A stretch of DNA of 64,000 nucleotides, taken from assembly GCA_000469685.2 (NCBI GenBank), contig LS997562.1:7623007-7687006 (forward strand). Reading direction: 5' to 3'. Numbering within the stretch: position 1 is the stretch's first letter; each line of letters opens with the position of its first letter. Shown here one piece after another: positions 13,301 through 24,800 of this stretch. Origin of the DNA: Haemonchus contortus (lineage: Eukaryota; Nematoda; Chromadorea; Rhabditida; Trichostrongylidae). Position numbers and translations under genes: made by a program. Under the pieces are notes generated by a model. It saw only the letters and a program-made list of their open reading frames with translations, was not told where the DNA came from and made no database searches.

Positions 13301-14778
13301 TCTAAAGAAAAGCGGGATAATTGCAGATTTTCCTTTTTGGACGGTCTCGAATTTGTTCTAATGCTTTCGTAATGCCTGGGGCATTGAGCAGACCAAATCA
13401 TTTACAGGTGCTATGGAGGATATCCCTACGAAGCCTGGGAGTACGCAAGAAGGATAGGGGTTGTCAGTGGTGGACGGTACAGGGAGAAGGTAAGTGGGAA
13501 GGTTTGAAAGATAATGGAGAAGAAGGCTTTGGAAACTGTTCCATTACTCATATTCGATATAGAAAGCCTCATTTCGACTGTTGACAGTGTGCATCCCTCA
13601 CGACTCTCAAGAGGAATTAGTGAATAAGGTAAATAAATGTGGTCTAGAAACGCGGTTTCAGGGTGTCTGCAGGCCGTATCCCTTCCATCCATGTGGTCGA
13701 CATCACGGGGTATTCTACAGCTGCCCACGAGACCACGGATTTGAAACACCAGTGTGCAGGAAATATTGCCAATTTGAATACGGAAAACGATATGACAACG
13801 ATAAGATTTTCTGTATGCCATTTGAATTGCCATTCTCGTGAACTGTCAGCATATTCTCTAGGCAATCACCCCGGCTTCTTTGACGAATCCTCGTCAAAGA
13901 AGCTGCGGTGCTCTCTGCTGCTCTGCAGGCCCCTCATTAGTTTTTCTGAAGCAACATTTTGGGTTTCCGATCTTGAATTCCGTTGATCTCTGATTTCAGC
14001 TAAATCTACATACATGCTTCCAAAGGATGAAACAGCCATTCAAAGAGAAATTATGAAAAATGGACCAGTTCAAGCTGCTTTTATCATTTATGAAGACTTC
14101 TTGTTTTACAAAGAGGGAATATACGTGGTAAACAGTTTTAAAGCTATGTTTAATTGCCTAAATCCTTATCTCACAATCAGTACAAGTCAAAATTGAAAGA
14201 AATATTATTGGGCGGTTAGGACCTACGTGTTCAACAGTAACACTTCAGGAGAAACTACACAGTGCTCATTGTATAACCTATACTGTTAAGTCCCCATTGC
14301 ACAGTGTTTTAGATGTAATTTGTACAGCCAAGCCTCCATTTTCAGCATACTTATGGTGAACAGAGAGGAGGACATGCTGTGAAACTCATAGGATGGGGAG
14401 TCGAAAATGGCACGAATTACTGGACTATTGCAAATTCGTGGAATGACGACTGGGGAGAAAACGGTAATATGTTATGCTTCCCTGCTCTTGTTTTAAGAAA
14501 ACAGTTTACCCGTACAAGATCAATATTGAGCTTGACTTTCTTACGCCTACCTAGAAAAACCGATAACATGATGAGCTCACTTGATCTTCTAATTCGTTCC
14601 CTGCCTCCTAGCCGTACGGCACAGCTTTCCCGCTCTTCCTTCGTCGGCAAAACTGAGAACTGCAGATAGAGGCTGCTCTCGGATAAAGGTTTTTTCTTCA
14701 GGTTACTTCCGAATCCTACGTGGAGTGGACCATTGCGGAATCGAATCGTATGTCGTCTCTGGAGAATTCAATCTCTGA
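7394..14778 (+). CDS. Cathepsin B-like cysteine protease (gene B)
   Basis: Complete 348-residue preprocathepsin B, a secreted or lysosomal papain-family protease. In hookworms such enzymes are gut enzymes that digest host blood proteins; that role is inferred. Exons: 7394-7399, 8105-8165, 8452-8546, 8738-8868, 10104-10171, 12575-12648, 13073-13128, 13408-13489, 13662-13812, 14000-14127, 14346-14463, 14702-14778. The signal peptide is at 1-22 ([17 protein letters not shown]), the propeptide at 23-97, and the mature junction at IPENFDSR. Active-site residues are Gln117, Cys123 (GSCWAV), His294 and Asn314. The occluding loop keeps His205-His206, which normally gives dipeptidyl-carboxypeptidase activity. 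The S2-pocket position is Tyr340, where human cathepsin B has Glu245. Exon 1 codes only Met-Leu; I chose this ATG because it restores the signal peptide and aligns with the other copies. Intron 4 uses a weak donor (GTGATC). Intron 5 carries a mariner relic and GC-rich repeats. Confidence 0.9.
9337..9358. repeat. Poly-G tract
   Basis: A G-rich run, broken only by single T and A bases, in intron 4 of gene B. Similar homopolymer tracts lie at 6400-6412 (C) and 34526-34537 (G). Confidence 0.7.
10303..10347. repeat. GTCT/CGTCTGT microsatellite
   Basis: A simple tandem array of CGTCTGT and GTCT units in intron 5 of gene B. It is followed directly by GC-rich sequence with repeated CGCCCAC-A-GTGGGCG hairpins. 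Confidence 0.75.
10456..10760. repeat. Duplicated CGCCCACAGTGGGCG hairpin
   Basis: The 15-base near-palindrome CGCCCACAGTGGGCG (7-bp arms, 1-base loop) occurs at 10456-10470 and again at 10746-10760, with similar GC-rich flanks (GAG upstream, CGTGC downstream). It probably belongs to a non-autonomous repeat in gene B intron 5; the family was not recognised. Confidence 0.5.
11343..12341 (-). mobile_element. Truncated mariner (ITmD37D-like) relic
   Basis: It begins with the terminal repeat CAGGGTGTCCCAAAATTAT after a TA. It is collinear, in opposite orientation, with the full-length element at 15185-16453, up to about 12341, where similarity stops. The minus strand encodes decayed transposase, including [20 protein letters not shown] (the HxAQ...WCRxxxPxFI region before the last catalytic Asp). 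The end carrying the transposase N-terminus is missing. It lies within intron 5 of cathepsin gene B. Confidence 0.7.
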
Positions 14779-14807
14779 GAGTGCAAATGATAACAGTTGT
14801 TCATGCA

Positions 14808-14813
14808 ATAAAA
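14808..14813 (+). other. Poly(A) signal of gene B
   Basis: AATAAA lies 30 bp after the gene B stop codon. Confidence 0.8.
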
Positions 14814-15184
14814 CTGCAACAGCCTTGTTATGCATAAAATTACCTACTTTACCCATTCCACACTATGAGATGCTAAAACGAAATCGATGAGATTACCATT
14901 TTTACTTTTGACCCATTTGGCTAATAAAGACGGAGTTTGCATACTTCAATTTACCATCCTTTTCCAGTTAAAAGCGTTGTTCTTTAGAAGTACGTTGGTT
15001 GTGAAGAAAACCAAAACTACTAGCTGTCTTATAAGTAGTCGATTCCATGTTCACAGTAGGTTAAACGACGCATAACGACTCCTTGAAAAGTGCGCCTAAA
15101 CTCCGCTATTTCCCCGAGCGAGGGATTTACATTAGGGAATCCTCACCAGGGAGGAGCGGGAGCGAAGGCGTCTTTTACGCAGTA

Positions 15185-16453
15185 CAGGGTGTCCCAAAAT
15201 TATCTGCGCCAAAGTCCAGTAATTTTTAAGGTAGAAATAATCTATCAAATTCACATTACCTGTTATTAATTAGTTGCATAAGAAGGTTTCCTTGCAATAT
15301 ACATGGTTACTGATGTGGAACTCCCATTATCTTTCAGATGGAGGAGGCTCATTCAATGCCACTTGCAATCATTGACGCGCGAGAAGTGGAAGGGCGTTAT
15401 GAAATTCTTTGGGGTTTTTCTAATAACCGTATAGGAGGCTATTAAACGATATAGAAAAGAAGATTGAATCAGAGACAAACCAGGAAAGATAGTAAGGTAG
15501 AATGTTTCTGAAGATAGGACTATTAAAATGGTCCGTCTGCCAATCGGTCGGGATCCTGGGTGAGCCATCAAAAGGAAGTCAACGGGCACGGCTTACAGAA
15601 GTTATCGCGATGGAAGAATGTCATGCAGAAGCCTCACTACCATTCCTATCGTATGCTCTAATCCCGATCTCAATAGATTCTGCAGGGCAAAAAATGCAGA
15701 AAGTCGCGGACCCACTCGAGTGATGACACGCAACCCTTCGTCGTTTTCTTTGATCAAATAATTTTTTACGATAGAAGCATCCCTCAACAACCAAAACGTT
15801 CGCGTCCCAGAAAGAATCATCCAGCGTGTAATATCTCACAAAAAGGTTGCTATCAGAACAGTAAAATGATGTTTTTCGAGGAAATCAGTGGCAAGGGTAA
15901 GCCGCTCGTGGTTTCTTCGGTGCAGGCGTAAAAATCGACCAAGACCAGTACTCAAACGGCGTACTAATGGAAGTAAATAAAAAATTGATCCGACTACGTT
16001 TCTGAAACATCTCATAGTTCTTCCAGCAGGACGCTACTCCAGCCCACAGAGCCAAGCTTGCCCGCAAGTGGTGCCGACGACAGCTGCCCGACTTCATTGG
16101 TGAAGAGGAATGGTCATCCTATTTTCCAGAGCTTGATTCACTTGAATCCCACGAATGGTCCCTGATTAGAAGAGGACCTGTCGAGTTTGCAGTCCCAGTT
16201 TGGAGTCCTAGAATGCAAAAGCTGGAGGACGGCTGGGATGAAATGGAGAAGGATACCTGCGTGTCACATGCAATCAAGTCGAAAGCAAACTTTGACTTCT
16301 ATTCGCGCTCACGGGGGATATTTCGAAATGCGACTTCAGCATGTTGTAGCACATTGTGTTGGCTAACGTGCATAGAGATTCCATAGTCTTTCGCAGTTGA
16401 GAAGTTTCAAATATATTGCCATAAATCGGCGCAAATAATTTTGGGACACCCTG
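15185..16453 (+). mobile_element. Mariner (ITmD37D-like) element, full length but inactive
   Basis: A 1269-bp element between TA dinucleotides (15183-15184 and 16454-16455). Terminal inverted repeats of about 27 bp start CAGGGTGTCCCAAAATTAT and differ at one position. Plus-strand frames give transposase pieces in order. These are an N-terminal segment near 15502-15720, [18 protein letters not shown] (the xxFTIExxxNxQNDRV block near the second Asp) at about 15755-15825, and the SPQSQA...WCRRQLPDFIGEEEW block near 16035-16120. Several frameshifts and stops make it inactive. It lies between cathepsin genes B and C. Confidence 0.8.
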
Positions 16454-16584
16454 TAGTACTGGGGACGGGGAGGCCCGTTCTCCATCTGAGGGTAATTCTA
16501 GCCTGTTGAGGGTAGCATGCAGTTTCCTGACCCACAATCTATTTCTCATGCCACCCAGGAAAACTAGTAACATCTCCGCGGGTT

Positions 16585-19332
16585 GAGTTGAATTGTCTTA
16601 AATTCTTTTTCTGTAATGTGAGGTCAATATCAAGGAACTCGGTTTATGTCGAAAAGGTTTTATGTTGCAAATATGATCTCTACGCTTTTGCCGAAACCTT
16701 GCTGAAACCAAATCATCTTACTTCTTCTATTCTGGGAGCTCTATGCAAGGATTACGATGCCCTCAGATGTGATCGTTCTAAAAAGTCTGGGGGTGGCGTT
16801 GTTCTATTAGCGCACTCCAGGTTGTCCGTGCTTAAGGTTTTCATGGAATCTGTTTCCGATGCATACGAAATACTTTGCGCCGGCGTATTCAGTAGTAGTT
16901 CCAGGTTCCGAGTTATAGTTGTGTACAGGGTACCATCATGTATAGCAGTGAAAACTACGCAACTAATTAAAGTCCTTAGTGACCTAATTGCGTGTGAGTT
17001 GCCCACCGAAATCGTTGGTGATTTCAATATGCCTGAACTTTACAAAAATTTTTGCGCCGAATCAGATCGTTCCATTGGCTTTGTTTCACCAACTAATATA
17101 CTATCATGAAATGACCCTACATGTCCGTGACCCAACCAGGCAAGGAAAGATTTTGGACTTGGTTTTTGGCTCTAAGTTATTTAGATCTGATAAGGAACCC
17201 ACAGTTCCTTCCTCTTGTAGGGTACAGTGATCACAGTAGCATTGCTTTTGAGGTTCCAGTGTACGACTGTTTGGCTTCACCTGTTTATCGTATGGTATTC
17301 TCTGCTTGTAACTTCAAGGATCTAACGAGTGATCTCTTGCGCATACGCTGGGTTGAGTTGTTTGAAACGTGCAATGAAAAGTATGAATTGCTGTTGTCAG
17401 TGCTACATACAGCCATTAGTTATTATGTTCCTTGGAGGAAGGAGGCTCCCTTCAAGTCTGTTACCCTACCGGGTCATCTGCAAAAAATGAGCGAGCATCG
17501 CGACTGTCTCTTTCTCGAAGCTAGGCATACCGGGAACTGGACTGAATAGAGAAGATTCACGGATATTTTTCTCACTCGTCTCAAGAATTCATTCGTTACG
17601 TAGAGAAAAAATTGTTGAGGCAGGATGCAGTGGTAGCTTCAACAAGTACCTGAATAGCAAAATTCAAGATAAAAAGTGCATTGGTTCTCTGAAAAGTGGT
17701 GACCTAATGGTATACAGAGCACAAGACAAAGCAAATGTGTTTGTAGACCAGTTTTCAAAATGATTTCTAAATGATGATGGCATAGTTCCTGAACTTACCT
17801 CACCGTTGACGTGTTCCATGGAAGAACTGCCCTGGTTTCATGCGGATCGACTCTATGACCAAATAATGAGCTGGCCTAGGAGCTCTTCGATAACTCCGGA
17901 CTTCATTCCATTATTTGTCATACAACAGGTTGCTGCTGTCATCTGTGGACCATTAGTGAACTTATTCCATCGATCATTGATGAGAGGGAAGGTTCCTCGC
18001 AGTGGAAGCACTCCTTTGTTACTCATGTTCTCAAAAAAGAACATTTTGAGTTTGCAGAGGCGTTTGATAGGGTATCGCATAAGAAGTTGCTCTATAAGCT
18101 CACAATTCTCGGATTTCACCCTGTTCTTGTGAGGTGGGTATCCAACTTGCTCTCTGGTAGGACCTTTCAGGCTGAGTCGGACATACTTACTCTGAAATCA
18201 GAGATGCGCTGAGTGGTGTGCCACAGGGGGGTGTCCTCTCTCCGGTTTTGTCCAATATTTTTACCTAAGAGATACTTTTTTTACCTTTCACCTAGCGTGT
18301 TTGATGGTCTGAATGTTAGAACCAGGATGTATGCCGACGATGTTAAGATCTATAAGACTATAAGTCAAACTGAGGATATTGAAGATCTCCAACAAGCTAT
18401 CACGCTTCTCAATGATTGGACTAAGCTTTGGCAGCTCCCTTTAGCTCCACATAAAGCAATGTGTATGAGGATTTGGGCTTCACCAGAGGTTGGTCTCCGT
18501 CCATATGTACTGGATGGGGACACGATCTCTCGTGTGAATGTTGTCAAGGATCTTGGTTTTACCTACACTGATACTCTTGACTTCTCCACGCACATACGCT
18601 ATCGTTGTAACTTAGCCCACTTGCGCACGTTCCATATTTTTAAGGGACTTTCCTCGACGGACAAGTTCATACTCCCTCGTGCTTACAAGACGTACATCCG
18701 TCCCCTTGTGGAGTCCGGCGCTGTTGTGTTTCACCCCATTAGGAAAAAAGATGCTGAAGCAATAGAAAAAGTGCAAAACAACTTCACACGCAAAATCCTA
18801 CTCCGAACTGGAAGTTTCCTCTATTCTAGAATTCTTAAGGCCGCCATTCGGAATAGGTTTTCCAATCTATCCCCTTTTGAATCACGGCGTAAAGTATTTG
18901 ACATATTTATGGTTTATAAGCTTCTATATCAATGCAGTGAGTTTGGCCCATTTGAGATTTATAAGACAGTGCGTTCTCGAACTAGAAGAGGTCCAATCAA
19001 AATATTCCTTGCGAGGCCCAGGACAAACGTCAGAGCTAAGAGCTTTACGCTTCGTGCTGGAAGTTTATGCAACAAAGTGACTAGGAGTTTCGTGATCCCA
19101 GGTTCTTCAAAGGTGTTCAAAGTAGCTGCAGCATTATCCAAAGCCTCAACCTCCTAGTTCCTTGGAATTAACCTTCCTGTTCTTCCTGGGTGCATAGGTC
19201 TTTATAAATTTGTTGTTGCTATTTACGATTGTTTGTCTTTTATGTTTTGTTTTCTTGTTGCTTCTTATGGTAATTTTCTGGCTTTTCTTGCGTTTGCTTC
19301 AGCAACGTAAAACATAACATAACATAACTTAT
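16585..19332 (+). mobile_element. CR1-like LINE, 5'-truncated and decayed
   Basis: Broken + strand frames give a non-LTR retrotransposon in order. The AP-endonuclease begins with FFCNVRSISRN, then FAETLLK, SGGGVVLL and EIVGDFNMPE, in 16588-17109. A second endonuclease part with SDHSSIAF follows (to about 17549). The reverse transcriptase then has GVPQ-type remnants near 18220 and the catalytic box RMYADDVKIY near 18325. A long intact C-terminal frame runs to 19157. The 3' end is an (ACATA)n-type tail at about 19303-19332. Short 3' repeats and this C-terminal layout suit the CR1/Jockey group better than RTE. It abuts the mariner element and fills much of the B-C spacer. Confidence 0.8.
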
Positions 19333-21754
19333 AAGATAATCGGAGAAAATCCGTAGGAAAGTAGCGTATGCAGGAAATATAAGCCTTCGACAAAGAAGTA
19401 AAATTAGGAGTTGATCGAGAGTGTGATGACAAAAGTTGCATGGAAGGAATATTTGGACGACACTCGACAGCTTTAGTTATGTAGGTCGGCCAAGACGGTC
19501 CTGGGGCCCTTTTTCCTCAAGACCGCCCATCATGGCCCTTTTTCCGATCCGGCAGCGTCCTTTAGGCTATCCTTGAATGATAAAAGGTCCATCAAAACAA
19601 GAAACCGCAGAAACCATTTTGACGTGAATCAAGCTTATAAGGCCGTTATCCTACAGTGTCCCATCCCCATCTTAATGGTCATATACTCCTATCAACAAGA
19701 AATCTTTGAAATCATTTTCATCTCTAGCTCTGACTGCATCGATTGGAAGTGTTCCTTCTCAAGATAAAAAAGTCAAAGTTTGATGTGAACTACACCAAAC
19801 TTGAGCTTTCAGTAATAAGCAGAGACTGCGAGAAGTTTTTTATACACTGCATTTCATACTGTACGTCCATCCTTCTACCACTAGCGTTCTTTGGAGGAGC
19901 AGCTCAATTTTGTATTATACACTATAAGATTTGTTACATGAGAAAATAGTGACACACGCGATACCAAGGATCCCTCAACAGGAATGCAAGCAGGACACTC
20001 CAAAACGTCGATTTTGTGATGCTGGAAACACATCATATTTAGCCTGTTAGCGTGGGCGCTTGCGTTATTCATCTGGAAAACCAGCATTGCTGTCACTGCC
20101 AGTCAATGAATGACAATGATTCTCCAGAATTCTCGATACTCTTGCGGATCCACTCGACGGAAACAAATGCCAGCTCCAGCTTTTCCTTCCAGTAGTAAGC
20201 CCCATCAAGGAACCGCCGCCGAAGTCTGTTGACTAACTTACCTTCGCAGGTTCCTTTATCAGATCTCGCCGCTAGCTTCAACAGCCATCGGGCTCATTTA
20301 CATTGAACTTCCGAACACAGGAAGAAATTACCTGAATTTACTTTGCTTCTTGAAGGGCACCGCTTATTCCCTTATTCCTCAACGGCACTTGTTTCCCATT
20401 CATCGGAACATATTGCAAATTCGAAACGGGTCGATTAATGAAGGTCCGAAATGCGTGATGCTCCTCCCACAATGTTGTTGCTGCAGTTAGTAGCCCTCCT
20501 GACGGTCGATTACAACACCGACAGTCTCAAGCTTTCTGATGAGAGCTTGCCTCGTAGTAGGAACAGGCGGCACAGGGGCTGCTGCTGATTGGTTTAGCTA
20601 CATATCGACTACTGAATCCGGCATCGCGCAAAGCCTGTATTTAGGTTTTCCTTCCTTAGATAACTAAAAAGCACGTGTCATAGCGAAAAGACACTCTCGC
20701 GCTACTCGTGGTAAAAGCATCCCGGTATACAAAAAAAAGAAACATTTTTGTGATTATGGTGCCGGTTCAAGACCGCTGGTCTCTCTTCAAAGACTCTCTT
20801 TTGAAGTATAGAATGTTATGTGAGGATGGAATGCGATTGTCTTTGACGTTCAGCTGAATGAAGCGAAAAAGCCGAAAAGTAAGTCGAATAAGGGTTTGTT
20901 TATCAACTTGGTCACGCATTTTATCAAAAGTCTCCGTCAGGGACCATGCAAGGCCAAGAAGAGTCGAAATTGGGGTTTATTTGCCTAATAAGAAAAAAGA
21001 AATGAAGGAGAAAAAGAAAACGTCACTAGATGATCCAGATGAAAATAACGGGTCTCGTCAAATGATAAGGCAACGTGAAGAAAACAGACGAATGGTTTGG
21101 GAAAAACTTGCAATGAATATCTAGTGTTTTTGGAACGAGCCTGTAAAATTGATGCCAACCTGTTGTATTATATTCTGAGTAGCCTGTGAAGTCAAGTATA
21201 TCTACCACAACATCTCGTAATTCTTTCAAAGCACAATGACAGATCCTAAAGGCCCTCCCGAAAGTCGCTCTCTAACTGGTTCTTTTTCGGGTGAAACCTG
21301 TAGGAATGGGAGCACCCTCACGATCATTTGCCTGTTTACCTTTGAGTCTTCAACAATCTTTTCAAACGTTTGAGATACAGAGGCTCAGGCGACCCATCTA
21401 TTTGATAAATGGTAAGGTAGAATGCAATGATGATGCAGTGAAAGTACGGCAGTAGTCACGAGATAGGCGACATTTGGATCAACTGCTTTGCTTAAGCAAC
21501 TTTATACCCAATCACTAAGAGAATCTTATTTTTGTTCCTCAGCGACTAGCCCTTCACCCTCCTCAATCGTAATTTTCGCAATTTTCGCAACCCCATGCGT
21601 TATTTTGCCCTATCTGTGACGTCGTAAATAAAAAGAAGGCTCGATATCTTTCCGATAACGAGATTGTGGCACATACCATTTGGTTCACTCCACCTTCTTC
21701 TTATGGGATTTTCAGTACTTGCAAGCAGCAGTGGAAAAAATCTACATTTGGCAC
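19333..21754. other. B-C spacer, no gene recognised
   Basis: No cathepsin exon, transposase or RNA gene was recognised. Short open frames on both strands lack motifs and splice context. The 3' part (about 21540-21700) shares short blocks with the gene B upstream region (CCCTTCACCCT, ATCTGT followed by ACGT, GATATCT), so it looks like a duplicated distal promoter. Confidence 0.5.
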
Positions 21755-21860
21755 GATAGGAGCGCAACAAATCCATACTTAAGATAAGAGGTAGCCACTT
21801 TCTATTTGAAAAGGAGCTATCTTAAAGTGGTCAGCTTGATTGTCAAACGACTGTACAGAA
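21755..21860 (+). promoter_or_regulatory. Gene C promoter: GATA pair
   Basis: GATA sites start at 21755 (GCACGATAGG) and 21783 (AAGATAAGAG). The second is 78 bp before the ATG. The pair is 28 bp apart, the widest spacing in the array. The downstream TATA-like element is degenerate here. GATCATT-like blocks upstream are not conserved in all copies. Confidence 0.55.
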
Positions 21861-24800
21861 ATGCTGGTGAGTCGTTACCTTTCCATTTCGCTCGTTCAGG
21901 GTAAACCATTAATGAGCATGAACATTGTATTAGCTTCTCAACTACTTGGCGATTTTAGAGCAAGATTTTCCATAGCACAAAGCTTTCATCAGGCACAGAT
22001 TAAAGTAAAGATTTTTATGGTTGATGAAAATCTGCACAAGTCAGTCTTTTTTGAGTCATCCCTTATATTCGACCTTGTTTTCCGTACCGGAAAATTGTTT
22101 GTTTCAAATGGCAGAAATAAGGACTTGTAACAGAGCCTATGAACCAGGAAGCGGAGGCCCTTCCAAAAAAGTGTGCTACAAATAACCAAAAGGACACTTG
22201 CTGTTTTGCTTAGTTGTGTCTATCCTGTCCTCCTCCCCTAACTAAATTTAGGTACCTCTGGGCCTAATTGGTAATAGGTTGATCCATAAGTTTTTGATTT
22301 TCCGTATTTTGTTTGCATGGATGTTGGTATATAGTCATCATGTGTGCGTAACCTGTGCATTGCACTCTCTCATTACACTAACTATCACTCGCCCACCATT
22401 CATTTGAAGGTCACAATGCCTCACAATTACCACTGTGACAGAATTAAACACATGGCGAGGAGCCAACTCCTACCGCACATGCAAGACTTGGTTAGCCAAA
22501 TCAATAGGAGACTTTTCTCTCGAAGATGTCCGAGGCCGATGGAGATAGATTCAGAAGTACTACATTCCACCGTGAAGGAGGACCCGAACCTAACCACCAG
22601 AGAGCTGGCGACCATGCTCGGCTATAATCAATCGACGATTGCACGTGAACTGGATCAGTCCAGCAAGGTGGCATGGATCGAGGGTCCCATATGAACTGGC
22701 CGCTTATGACATCTCGAGGAGGGTGGCCACCTGCACTTCTCTCCTCACTTCCGACCCAGAATGAGTTGGTGAAGTGAGATGTGAGGATTGGAAATCAGAT
22801 TCAGTCGAGAAATAGATCGCAAAGCACCATGTTGTTCAAGCTGCTGCGCTTAAAATGAAAAAGCTACTCACTTCGTGCTCAAGAGACTGCAGGAATATGA
22901 TCACTTCAATTTTCAAACTCTTTATTCCAGATCCTGCTTATTTCCTGCATTTCTGTTGCCATCTGTTCTCCTCAAAGGGTGACTACTGTGGGTAAGCGAC
23001 GTTTTCAATCACAACTCTATAACTTGTACGGATCAATGACCGAGCTGTAGGTTTCTAAGTCTACATGTCGTGAGGCTACGTGTTTTATACTTGCGCTAGC
23101 CCTCTATTGCGAAAAACCGCGCCCCTGCTTCCCCCCCGTCCCCTTTCCTAGCACATTCTGCTATGGCTGCCTTATAAAATACCCTTTTCAAATGTTAAAC
23201 CTCGATAACTTAAGGGTCGTAATTAACAACAAGTTCGGATAAGCAATTTTAGCAGTAGAGTCCACAAGTTTCCGATTTATTAGAAAGGAGAGTTCATCAC
23301 TGGGAGCTCGGCATTCGTTGTGTTGTGAAAGGTGGCATGAAGACCAGAAAAAGCAATAGCTTAGCAACCGATAAAGTGCAAGATTTTCATGAATTTTACA
23401 GAAGTTTTTCTATTCCAAAAATCAACATCCCGTCCAGTCGCCGTAGGGGTAAAAGATTTGTTGGACGATTCTGTGTCAACGGTCAGTCCCGAAAGATTAC
23501 CACTCACAATTAGACCCTTCGCACTATTGAGGAAGCTTTAAAGGACCTTCTTCATCTTCGCTACACTCTGTGCTGTAGTTTTTCGAGAGAGGTGATGATC
23601 TGCTCATGATGCGCTCATCATTTCTCGAGATTTTCTATGAAATGCGATGAGTTTGAATAGAATTAGTTTTCAGAAGAGCTTCTTGCTCAACCAATTCCAG
23701 CAGAAGATAATAGGCTAACTGGAGAAGCCTTAGTAAAATATGTGAACGAACGTCAGCCGTTTTTCGAGGTAGGATTTTGTGTGGCGAACAATTTTTGGGA
23801 AATTTTGGAGAAATTTCAATCTTCAGTATGCTAGTAGCTGAGTTCGTGAACGTTAAGAATACTTCCCATATTTTAATATAGAATAGCTGCTAGCGTTTTT
23901 CTGCGTTCCATTCACATGACTGATCCCGATTCATACTTTATTTGGAGTACATAGTGTTCAGGCCAAATATTCCCCTGAAGCTGAACAACGTTTGAATCAT
24001 CTGATGGACACGGAATTTGTCAGAAATGTCCGTAAGCTCCATAAAATCCCAAGAGCTGAGAAGGCTATCAGCAATGAGGACATTCCTGAAAGGTAAGCGG
24101 TTCTACTTGACTGAGAAGCTATAATCAGCTTGCCGATTTTTTCGGAATTCTTAGCTAGGAATGAAGATAGATATAGAGGTGTTTACGAACTGCTCAGCTC
24201 TCGCCGATTCCTCAAAGCAAGATAGAATGATTCATCAAGTAGTTAATTCTTGATGTTATGAAAACAACCTACGCTCCCGTCAAACAGCTGGCAAGTAAAT
24301 ACGCAAAATCTAGACGAACTGCAAATGTGGTGTGATACTCTTAGCGTGTCAGTAATCAGGTTGAACTTAGCTCAGTCATGCTTTTTGAAGTGATGGATTA
24401 GTTGGAAAATATGAGTCTCATGATTTGGATAAATTGATGGATGATTTGGATGCCATGGATTGGGCATGGAATGATTAACCTGTATCACCTGTCTTCTCGT
24501 TGATGATCGATTTCCTCGTGCGGGCGTCAGTAACGTCTCCATTCGTCCCTGTCACACGCCAGAGCGGTCCACTGAATCACCCTCGCTTCAGGAACACGAG
24601 TTCTAACATTCCTTTCGTTCAGAGCTTTCGTTAAGATATCTGACCGTCTCGTTGGCGGCCATCCTGGAGTTCGATTGATGCCCCGAGGGATCTATTCAGT
24701 AACCGCCCTGGTCCAGCGGTCATGACTACATCGCACACGTGCCCGGCCCACCTGGTCTTCGATTTCTTGGCGTAATCAACGGCATCTCCGATCTTCGTTC

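Noticed and set aside
20100..20700. Minus-strand frames in the B-C spacer that could be transposase
   Set aside because: Frames break often and no catalytic or DNA-binding motif could be placed.
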